Positions 1 to 5,206 of a stretch of DNA of 8,524 nucleotides are shown in pieces. Source of the stretch: Bacillota bacterium (GTDB lineage Bacteria > Bacillota > Clostridia > Lachnospirales > Cellulosilyticaceae); NCBI GenBank assembly GCA_023457875.1, contig JAEXBC010000052.1, positions 1 to 8,524 on the forward strand, written 5' to 3'. Each line of letters starts with the position of its first letter. Positions within the stretch are counted from its first letter, which is position 1. The notes under the pieces were generated by a model. That model had not been told where the DNA came from. It did not search any database and saw nothing but the letters and a program-made list of their open reading frames with translations. The translations under genes and the position numbers were made by a program.

Positions 1-1
1 C

Positions 2-1087
2 GACAATCAGCATCCATCTAAGGTCAAAATGTCCATTTTAGAAGGTAATCAAAACAATATGACTTCAGGTAATAACAAGGATATTTTACCTACAGACACA
101 GATAACCGAATTGCAACCATTGCCCGAAAGGTAGGACCTGCTGTTGTATCTATCTATAATAATAAAAAGATAACAGAGGATCTTTATTACTACTATTTTT
201 ACGGAAATGGCAGTGACGAGATGATATCAGGCTTTGGTTCAGGTATTATTTTTGGTGAGGACGACGAAAAGTACTATATTGTAACGAATTCGCATGTCAT
301 AGAAGGAGCAGATAGTCTAGCGGTTAATTTCTTGGGGGATATCAAGGCTGAAGCAAAACTTGTAGGCAAGGATTCAACCAACGATGTTGCAGTCATTTCC
401 GTAGAAAAGAGTAAATTAACGGAGCAGGAGCGTAGTGGTGTGAAACTGGCTACCTTTGGGGATAGCGATCAAATAGGTGTCGGACAGTTGGCAGTAGCTA
501 TTGGTACGCCTATGCAAGCTGCACTTAATAATACAGTAACTTCAGGCATTATTAGTGGTTTACAGCATCAAATCAAGCTGACAGACAAGACCATGACACT
601 CATCCAGACAGATGCAGCCATTAACCCTGGTAATAGTGGGGGGGCACTGGTGGGCCCTTCTGGGGAAGTCATAGGCATTAATGTCGCCAAAGCTGCCACT
701 GGTGAAGGGATAGGCTTTGCTATTCCCATCAACACAGTTAAACCAATTGTTAAAGAACTCATAGAAAATGGCAGTATTGTTAGACCAGGCTTAGGTATTA
801 TGGGTATTAGTATCTCTGATATGAATTCAGACCTTTATGAATTACCTGTAGGCGTTTATATAAAAAGTGTTATGCCAGGTGGAAGTGCTGATTTAGCAGG
901 CATTAAGCCAAGCGATATTATTATTCAATTTGATGGTGTTGCGATTAAAGATATGGAACAACTAAAGAGCCTTATCCTTGAAAAACGTGTAGGCGATCAA
1001 GTGGAAGTCAAGATCATTAGAGGAACCGCAAAGAAAACCATACGCGTGGAGCTTCATGAGATGCCAGAAAGTGGTACTACCAACTAA
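2..1087 (+). CDS. HtrA/DegP-like trypsin-fold serine protease with one PDZ domain, 5' end outside the window
   Basis: The frame is open to the left edge. The first ATG is at 29, but it is probably internal: family members in Firmicutes start with a cytoplasmic tail and a membrane anchor, which are missing here, and only a weak AAGG precedes this ATG. Counting from that ATG, the protease domain covers about residues 25-250 with the full catalytic triad: His89 (TNSHVI), Asp119 (TNDVAV) and Ser203 (GNSGG). One PDZ domain follows at about 254-345 (GLGIMGI start, GSADLAGIKPSD ligand-groove region). The usual loop after the first strand is short and tyrosine-rich (residues 53-58). Known family role: degradation or refolding of misfolded proteins at the outer face of the membrane. 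A hairpin directly after the stop suggests that it ends its own transcript. The family call is firm; which HtrA paralogue it is cannot be decided. Confidence 0.93.
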   Translation, partial: DNQHPSKVKMSILEGNQNNMTSGNNKDILPTDTDNRIATIARKVGPAVVSIYNNKKITEDLYYYYFYGNGSDEMISGFGSGIIFGEDDEKYYIVTNSHVIEGADSLAVNFLGDIKAEAKLVGKDSTNDVAVISVEKSKLTEQERSGVKLATFGDSDQIGVGQLAVAIGTPMQAALNNTVTSGIISGLQHQIKLTDKTMTLIQTDAAINPGNSGGALVGPSGEVIGINVAKAATGEGIGFAIPINTVKPIVKELIENGSIVRPGLGIMGISISDMNSDLYELPVGVYIKSVMPGGSADLAGIKPSDIIIQFDGVAIKDMEQLKSLILEKRVGDQVEVKIIRGTAKKTIRVELHEMPESGTTN

Positions 1088-1098
1088 AAAAGATAATG

Positions 1099-1137
1099 AA
1101 AGGTATTTATCTTTATGTCATAAGATAAATACCTTTT
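1099..1137 (+). terminator. Hairpin terminator after the HtrA-like gene
   Basis: Bases 1099-1113 pair perfectly with 1122-1136 (15 bp, AT-rich with two G-C pairs near the base and one near the top) around an 8-base loop, 11 bases after the stop codon. The T run on the + strand is short (TTTT, 1134-1137, partly inside the stem), so termination to the right may be incomplete. The A-rich run at 1086-1091 would give a T tract on the opposite strand, but no gene in this window reads towards it. Confidence 0.7.
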
Positions 1138-1159
1138 CTGCTGAATTTCATGCCAATCA

Positions 1160-1188
1160 TTGAATAGAGAGGCAAAATTTGTTAATAT
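1160..1188 (+). promoter_or_regulatory. Candidate sigma-A promoter for the yhaM-rlmD block
   Basis: TTGAAT at 1160-1165 and TAATAT at 1183-1188 are separated by 17 bases, each matching four of six consensus positions. The pair lies between the preceding hairpin and the yhaM ribosome binding site, the only gap where a promoter for this block could sit. The match is modest in an AT-rich spacer, so the position is tentative. Confidence 0.35.
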
Positions 1189-1216
1189 TACTATAGAAAA
1201 GAGTAGGGGGAAGTAT

Positions 1217-2149
1217 ATGGCACTTATAAATGAGTTTAAACCCCAGGAAAGCGTAAAGGGGTATTTCTTATGTAAATTTAAACAGATATTAAAGAACAAG
1301 AATGGCAAGGATTATTGCAGTGTGCGCTTGCAAGATAAAAGTGGTGTGATAGACGGTAAGATTTGGTCAATGCATAGTTGCATTCTTCCTTTTGAAGTAG
1401 ATGATATTGTAGAGGTGGAGGGCGAAACCTTACTTTATCAAGAAAACCTACAACTTAATATCAATAAAATTCAAAAGGCTGAGGGTGGATATGAGTTAAA
1501 GGACTTCATTCCACAAACCCATAAGGACGTGGCGGCGCTTGAAAATGAGCTGTTAGACCTCATTGAACAAGTGAGCTCACCCTATATCAAGAAGCTTTTG
1601 GAGCAAATATTTTTGGAGGATGCCACCTATGAGGCATTTGTGTCCCACAGTGCAGGCAAAAGCGTGCATCACGCCTATTTAAACGGCTTACTTGAGCATA
1701 CGGTGACTGTGACCAAAATCGGAAAATATCTTGCTACTTTATATGAAGGCGTCCAGATTGATTTGGTAATAGCAGGTTGCTTGTTGCATGACATTGGTAA
1801 GCTTCGTGAGTTAACCGCTTTCCCTAGAAATGACTACTCCGATGAAGGACAGTTAATTGGACATCTGGTCATTGGGGCTGAAATTATTCATGATGCAGCC
1901 AAGAAGGTAGAAGGTTTTCCCGAAGAGCTAGAGCGTCTTCTCAAGCATATTGTGATCGCCCACCACGGCGAATATGAATATGCCTCACCCAAAAGACCAA
2001 AGTGCATAGAAGCGATGATTGTACACCTAGCTGATTTTTCAGATTCTAGGCTAAAGATGCTGGATGAAATGCTTGAGGCAAGTGGAGATGAAGCTTATAT
2101 CGGCTATCATAAATTATTAGGAAGAAACATTAGAAAAGTTAAGCTATGA
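1217..2149 (+). CDS. yhaM: YhaM-family 3'-5' exoribonuclease (OB fold plus HD domain)
   Basis: The 310-residue product is close to the roughly 314 residues of Bacillus YhaM. The start chosen is ATG 1217, preceded by TAGGGGGAAG; an in-frame TTG at 1160 would add 19 unlikely residues and lacks a ribosome binding site. Residues about 15-90 form an OB-fold nucleic-acid-binding domain (SVRLQDKSG, DGKIW). Residues about 145-275 are an HD metal-dependent phosphohydrolase domain: HH151-152, GLLEH (H161), the His191-Asp192 pair in LLHDIGK, HHGE at 249-252 and HLAD at 270-273. In the family this is a cytoplasmic Mn2+-dependent 3'-5' exonuclease that trims RNA and also acts on single-stranded DNA. Its stop overlaps the next start by four bases (ATGA), so translation is probably coupled to the nuclease-like gene that follows. 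Confidence 0.92.
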   Translation: MALINEFKPQESVKGYFLCKFKQILKNKNGKDYCSVRLQDKSGVIDGKIWSMHSCILPFEVDDIVEVEGETLLYQENLQLNINKIQKAEGGYELKDFIPQTHKDVAALENELLDLIEQVSSPYIKKLLEQIFLEDATYEAFVSHSAGKSVHHAYLNGLLEHTVTVTKIGKYLATLYEGVQIDLVIAGCLLHDIGKLRELTAFPRNDYSDEGQLIGHLVIGAEIIHDAAKKVEGFPEELERLLKHIVIAHHGEYEYASPKRPKCIEAMIVHLADFSDSRLKMLDEMLEASGDEAYIGYHKLLGRNIRKVKL

Positions 2150-2427
2150 AAAATAAAAACTTAAAGATATCAGCCAATGAAATCAATCGTTATCTGTACT
2201 GTCCTTATCAATGGTATTATAGCCGCTATTATGGTCAAAGGGCTTTAAAAGAAAAATATAAAGCTTTAGGGAGTGGTATCAGTCATCATGACCAACATTT
2301 TGAGAAGGGGAAAAGGTTTCATCGTGGGTATTATCGCTTGTATCGGCTAAAACGTCTCGCCCAGCTTGTAGGGGTACTACTTGTTGTAGGTATGATCATA
2401 TGGGGTGTTTATCAATGGATACATTAA
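2146..2427 (+). CDS. N-terminal part of a split, membrane-anchored Cas4/RecB-like nuclease
   Basis: This 93-residue protein begins with a pattern typical of Cas4/DUF83-type nucleases: residues 8-25 read like ISANEINRYLYCPYQW with Cys19, the position of the first iron-sulfur ligand in Cas4. FEKGKRFH at 52-59 matches the GxxxH motif (G55, H59) that opens the RecB-like fold. Nothing of the D-ExK catalytic core is present. Residues 71-92 are a hydrophobic helix (LAQLVGVLLVVGMIIW) preceded by R/K-rich RLYRLKR, predicting a cytoplasmic N-terminus and a C-terminus just outside. It overlaps yhaM by four bases without a clear ribosome binding site of its own, so it is probably translationally coupled. 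The next gene supplies the missing catalytic residues and starts with a second membrane helix. Inferred role: one half of a heterodimeric membrane-bound nuclease. The alternative is a fragment of a frameshifted single gene. Confidence 0.75.
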   Translation: MKNKNLKISANEINRYLYCPYQWYYSRYYGQRALKEKYKALGSGISHHDQHFEKGKRFHRGYYRLYRLKRLAQLVGVLLVVGMIIWGVYQWIH

Positions 2428-2963
2428 TGGTTACAGTCATAGAAGGTATTGTTTTAGTATGTGTTACGTGCATACTTTGGCTAGGATTTAGACCCACAAT
2501 GAGCGTGAAGCATAAAAAAGAACTTGGGGTAAAGGGAGCAACAGCCATTTATAGCGACGAAAAAGGTACCAAGCTTCTGGTGGCACCCAAGCTACTACTT
2601 CAAGGAAAGCCCGACTTTATTTTTGAAACATGGTTTCTAAAACGCTACATACCTTTAGAAATCAAAAGTGGACAGCTCAAAGAGCAAGAGCCCCATCTAG
2701 GAGACTTATATCAGCTAGTCGCCTATTTCTTAATCATAGAAGAGGTTTATGGCAAAAGGCCACCCTATGGCAAATTAGTTTATGCCAACAAAACCTTTAA
2801 AATTAGAAATACTTATAAGCTAAGAAGTACACTACATCACACCGTTAGGCAAATGAGGCAAATGCTAGAAGAAAAGTACTCACCTGTAGCAGATCCAAGC
2901 TTTATCAAGTGCAAAAATTGTATTTGCAAGGACACAGTGTGCCAGTGGCAAGAGGGAGAATAG
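2415..2963 (+). CDS. C-terminal, catalytic part of a split Cas4/RecB-like PD-(D/E)XK nuclease with membrane anchor
   Basis: Start ATG 2415 has GGGGTG nine bases upstream. ATG 2400 and ATG 2427 (overlapping the previous stop as TAATG) are alternatives in the same frame. The 182-residue product starts with a membrane helix (about 6-25) followed by positive residues (R26, K32, K34, K35), predicting the bulk in the cytoplasm. The nuclease core then shows LQGKPDFIF (Asp67), LEIKSG (Glu82, Lys84, the ExK motif) and DLYQLVAY (Gln100, Tyr104, the QxxxY motif). The C-terminus has Cys166, Cys169, Cys171 and Cys176, resembling the terminal iron-sulfur cluster ligands of Cas4; the fourth cysteine of such a cluster would come from Cys19 of the preceding protein or from within this set. 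The family has 5'-3' exonuclease or DNA-end-processing activities. No CRISPR array or other cas gene is visible, so this is a solo Cas4-like protein of unknown biological role. Confidence 0.8.
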   Translation: MDTLMVTVIEGIVLVCVTCILWLGFRPTMSVKHKKELGVKGATAIYSDEKGTKLLVAPKLLLQGKPDFIFETWFLKRYIPLEIKSGQLKEQEPHLGDLYQLVAYFLIIEEVYGKRPPYGKLVYANKTFKIRNTYKLRSTLHHTVRQMRQMLEEKYSPVADPSFIKCKNCICKDTVCQWQEGE

Positions 2964-2967
2964 AACG

Positions 2968-3231
2968 ATGAAACAGAATAAACTAAGTGAAATGAAAGTT
3001 AGCGACCAAAAGAGAGAACAAAACCAATCACCAAAGCAAACAAAGTCATTAAGTCAAAATAAGCGTACCGATGAAGTAAATGTGCAAAAAGGAAGCAGCT
3101 CACCGCTACTAGAGCGCTATCTTCAAAAGACCATGACAGACCAAATGCAGCAGGTGGATGACCAGCTTTTGGCCTCAGCCATCCAAACCTTGCTTTATGA
3201 AGGCAAGCAAAAAAATAAGCGCTTAAATTAG
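2968..3231 (+). CDS. Unrecognised small hydrophilic protein
   Basis: The 87-residue product matches no family I recognise. ATG 2968 follows the previous stop by four bases and has AGAGGGAGA about 8-10 bases upstream, so it looks genuinely translated. Residues 1-45 are rich in Lys, Gln, Ser and Asn and appear disordered. Residues about 46-80 (SPLLERYLQKTMTD onward, then DQLLASAIQTLLYEG) look like one or two amphipathic helices, and the tail is basic. There is no signal peptide, membrane helix, cysteine or metal-binding motif. The tight packing between the nuclease pair and rlmD means it is co-transcribed with both. The disordered-plus-helix layout would fit a small binding or adaptor protein, but that is only a guess. 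Confidence 0.7.
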   Translation: MKQNKLSEMKVSDQKREQNQSPKQTKSLSQNKRTDEVNVQKGSSSPLLERYLQKTMTDQMQQVDDQLLASAIQTLLYEGKQKNKRLN

Positions 3232-3239
3232 GAGTATTT

Positions 3240-4604
3240 ATGGAGAAGCCAATAGAGAAAAATCAGCATTATCAAGTAGAAATCATAGATATAGGTGAGG
3301 GCGGAGAGGGTATAGGCAAAATAAATGACTTTACCCTTTTTGTGCCTCATGTAGTCATAGGCGACATCGTAGAAGTCCAAGTCAATAAACTCAAGAAAAG
3401 CTATGGCTATGCCAAAAAACTAAGACTTATTACCCCCTCGCCCTTTAGGCAGGAGGAAGGCTGCGAGCTAGAAAATAAGTGTGGCGGCTGCCAATTTCAA
3501 CATATGCATTACTTGGAGCAGCTCAAATGGAAACAAAAAAAGGTGGAAAACTGCCTAAAGCGAATCGGAAAGCTTGAAAATGTAAAAGTTGAACCTACCC
3601 TTGGTATGGACAACCCATATCATTACCGCAACAAAGCCCAATACCCCATTCGTAAAGTAAATGGCAAAGTAGAAATAGGCTTTTTTGCCACCCGTAGCCA
3701 TAGGCTTGTTCCTCTAACAGAGTGTTGCATCCAACATCCTAAAAATGCCGAAATCATCCAGGTAGTAAAAGCCTTCTTAGAGGAAAATCAAATCAGTATT
3801 TATAATGATTTAACAAAAAAGGGACTTGTTCGCCATCTGATCATAAAAACAGGCTATCATACAAACGAAATCATGGTATGCCTTGTGATTAACGGCAAAA
3901 AGCTGCCATATAGCGAAAAGCTTGTAGAAGCCCTCGCCAAGGTGCAAGGTGTATGTAGCATTGTCCTCAATCACCCATGTGAGAAAAATGGTGTAGTGCT
4001 AAAGGATAGCTACTTGCTTCTTGAGGGCAAGCCCTATATTATAGATACCATTAAGTCCTTGCACTTTAAGATTTCTCCCCTTGCCTTTTTTCAAGTGAAT
4101 CCAGTACAAACAGAGGTGCTTTATCAGAAGGCACTAGAATTTGCTGCCCTTACGGGAGACGAAGTGGTCTGGGATGCTTATTGCGGTATAGGCACCATTT
4201 CCCTATTTCTAGCCCAAAAAGCCAAAAAAGTTTACGGCGTAGAAATCCTAAAGGAAGCCATAGAAGCTGCCAAAGAAAATGCCCTTTTAAATTATATTAA
4301 CAATGTGGAATTCTTCACAGGCAAGGCAGAGGAGGTTATTCCACAGCTTTATAAAGAAGGCATTGTTGCAGATACAATCATAGTGGACCCACCTAGAAAA
4401 GGCTGTGACATAGCGCTTTTAGAAACACTAAAGAGCATGGCGCCACAAAAAATAGTCTATGTGTCTTGTGACCCTGCGACTTTAGCAAGAGATTTGGCTT
4501 ATTTAACAAGTGAGGCAGGCTATCAAGTAGAGAAAGTTCAACCTGTAGATATGTTTCCACAGACTACTCACGTTGAGACGGTTGTATTGATGTCTAGAAA
4601 GTGA
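3240..4604 (+). CDS. rlmD: 23S rRNA (uracil-5-)-methyltransferase, RlmD/RlmCD (RumA) family
   Basis: This SAM-dependent enzyme makes 5-methyluridine in 23S rRNA (U1939 for RlmD; Bacillus RlmCD also modifies U747). The 454 residues match the full family length. A TRAM RNA-binding domain lies at about 5-65 (YQVEIIDIGEGGEGIGK). The iron-sulfur cluster ligands are Cys75, Cys81, Cys84 and one of Cys162/163. The methyltransferase domain shows FFQVNP (284-288), the SAM-binding WDAYCGIGT (311-319), VDPPRKG (382-388), the nucleophile Cys410 in YVSCDP and the catalytic-base Glu446 in HVETVVL. AGGAG at 3230-3234 overlaps the previous stop and fixes the ATG at 3240. It is the last gene of the block and is followed by a strong terminator. 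The enzyme looks intact. RlmD versus RlmCD specificity cannot be told from the sequence. Confidence 0.94.
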   Translation: MEKPIEKNQHYQVEIIDIGEGGEGIGKINDFTLFVPHVVIGDIVEVQVNKLKKSYGYAKKLRLITPSPFRQEEGCELENKCGGCQFQHMHYLEQLKWKQKKVENCLKRIGKLENVKVEPTLGMDNPYHYRNKAQYPIRKVNGKVEIGFFATRSHRLVPLTECCIQHPKNAEIIQVVKAFLEENQISIYNDLTKKGLVRHLIIKTGYHTNEIMVCLVINGKKLPYSEKLVEALAKVQGVCSIVLNHPCEKNGVVLKDSYLLLEGKPYIIDTIKSLHFKISPLAFFQVNPVQTEVLYQKALEFAALTGDEVVWDAYCGIGTISLFLAQKAKKVYGVEILKEAIEAAKENALLNYINNVEFFTGKAEEVIPQLYKEGIVADTIIVDPPRKGCDIALLETLKSMAPQKIVYVSCDPATLARDLAYLTSEAGYQVEKVQPVDMFPQTTHVETVVLMSRK

Positions 4605-4670
4605 TGTCCGGAAAGCCTTGAGAATACTGAGTTTTATAAAATGAAAGTAAATCTGTCTACTCGACTTAAG

Positions 4671-4713
4671 CCCTCGATATGTGTACGTGGAAACATATCG
4701 AGGGTGTTTTTTT
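4671..4713 (+). terminator. Strong rho-independent terminator after rlmD
   Basis: CCCTCGATATGT (4671-4682) pairs perfectly with ACATATCGAGGG (4693-4704) around a 10-base loop, and TG plus seven T residues (4707-4713) follow. The hairpin starts 67 bases after the rlmD stop. The opposite strand has no T tract, so it acts in the + direction only and separates the housekeeping block from the R-M module. Confidence 0.92.
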
Positions 4714-4731
4714 GTGGTAAAAATGAGTCTG

Positions 4732-4790
4732 AAATTAGGTAGGGGTGAGTGGACAGAATAGATAAATTAGTAGGGTTGAGGAGACAGGAT
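4732..4790 (+). repeat. Imperfect direct repeat, about 27 bp, two copies
   Basis: Copy 1 (4732-4759) and copy 2 (4764-4790) both begin AAATTAG and continue as TAGGGGTGAGTGGACAG versus TAGGGTTGAGGAGACAG. They agree at 23 of 27 aligned positions with one inserted G in copy 1, and four bases separate them. The region is non-coding, between the rlmD terminator and the R-M promoter. It could be a protein-binding repeat, a duplication footprint near an insertion junction, or chance in purine-rich DNA. Confidence 0.5.
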
Positions 4791-4887
4791 GGATGTAACA
4801 TTCTATACACCTGAGATTATAGCATAGAATTTAGAAGGATTTGGAGTAAGAATTATTGAATACAAATCAAAAATCATGCGAACGTAA
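4789..4887 (+). pseudogene. Short interrupted reading frame, possible gene remnant or leader
   Basis: GAGGAG at 4778-4783 sits five bases before ATG 4789, an unusually good start signal. The frame codes for 12 residues (MDVTFYTPEIIA), meets TAG at 4825-4827, then continues open for 19 codons with protein-like composition (NLEGFGVRIIEYKSK) to TAA at 4885-4887. It may be the decayed 5' end of a lost gene, a translated 12-codon leader, or chance. No family is recognised. The rest of the roughly 350-base gap between rlmD and the regulator holds only the terminator, the direct repeat and the promoter; I see nothing else in it. Confidence 0.25.
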
Positions 4888-4896
4888 AGAAAATGT

Positions 4897-4925
4897 TTGC
4901 AATATGATGATGCTAATGATATTAT
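4897..4925 (+). promoter_or_regulatory. Predicted extended -10 promoter for the regulator/R-M operon
   Basis: TTGCAA (4897-4902) and TATTAT (4920-4925) are exactly 17 bases apart. TG at 4917-4918 gives an extended -10 (TGATATTAT). Transcription would begin near 4932, leaving a leader of about 20 bases with the ribosome binding site at 4942-4949. This is the best promoter match in the window and the only good one ahead of hsdM. Confidence 0.62.
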
Positions 4926-4938
4926 GTAATTATACATA
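4923..4938. promoter_or_regulatory. Candidate operator dyad overlapping the -10 region
   Basis: TATGTA (4923-4928) and TACATA (4933-4938) form a perfect 6-bp inverted repeat around a 4-base spacer, covering the end of the -10 box and the predicted start of transcription. That is where an autorepressor of the Xre type would bind, and such a gene starts 17 bases later. The sequence is AT-rich, so chance symmetry is possible. Confidence 0.4.
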
Positions 4939-4954
4939 CATAGAGGTGATTATG

Positions 4955-5164
4955 ATGGCAATTAGTTATAAAAAACTTTGGAAGCTTCTTATTGATAGAG
5001 ATATGAAAAAGAAAGACTTACAGAAACTTGCAGGCATTAGTTCTGCTACGATCACAAAGCTTGGTAAAAACGAAAATGTTAGTACAGAAATAATACAAAA
5101 AATCTGTATAGCGTTGGAATGTGACGTCTGTGATATCATGGAAATGGATACCAAACGGAATTAG
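4955..5164 (+). CDS. Small Xre/Cro-type helix-turn-helix regulator
   Basis: The 69-residue product is almost entirely one HTH domain of the short Cro/C1 type: helices at about 5-14 (YKKLWKLLID), 19-26 (KKDLQKLA), the recognition helix at about 29-37 (SSATITKLG), then 45-54 and a short C-terminal CDVCDIMEM. AGAGGTGAT at 4942-4950 favours ATG 4955 (eight bases after AGAGG); ATG 4952 would add one Met. A longer frame from TTG 4856 has no ribosome binding site and reads through the predicted promoter, so it is rejected. It lies 42 bases before hsdM in the same direction. Small regulators of this type commonly precede R-M and other mobile operons; here it probably represses its own promoter and tunes R-M expression. 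The function in this system is inferred. Confidence 0.85.
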   Translation: MAISYKKLWKLLIDRDMKKKDLQKLAGISSATITKLGKNENVSTEIIQKICIALECDVCDIMEMDTKRN

Positions 5165-5206
5165 TATTTATTATTGTGAAATATCAATCAAATGGAGGCT
5201 TGTTTA

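Noticed and set aside
2395..2427. Programmed -1 frameshift joining the two nuclease genes
   Set aside because: The second frame is -1 to the first and open well upstream of 2400, but no X-XXY-YYZ slippery heptamer is present in the overlap and no obvious stimulatory hairpin follows. The second gene has its own ATG and GGGG-type signal. Two separate proteins is the simpler reading.
2146..2963. Cas4-like motifs as part of a CRISPR-Cas locus
   Set aside because: No repeat-spacer array, cas1, cas2 or effector gene is present in the window; the neighbours are yhaM and rlmD.
4816..4830. Minus-strand extended -10 (TGCTATAAT)
   Set aside because: The -10 match is good, but no -35 box lies at a proper distance and nothing on the minus strand towards rlmD would be expressed; likely chance in AT-rich DNA.
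4856..4954. Upstream TTG start extending the small regulator by 33 residues
   Set aside because: There is no ribosome binding site before 4856, the extension does not resemble the HTH family, and it would cover the predicted promoter; ATG 4955 with AGAGGTGAT is clearly better.
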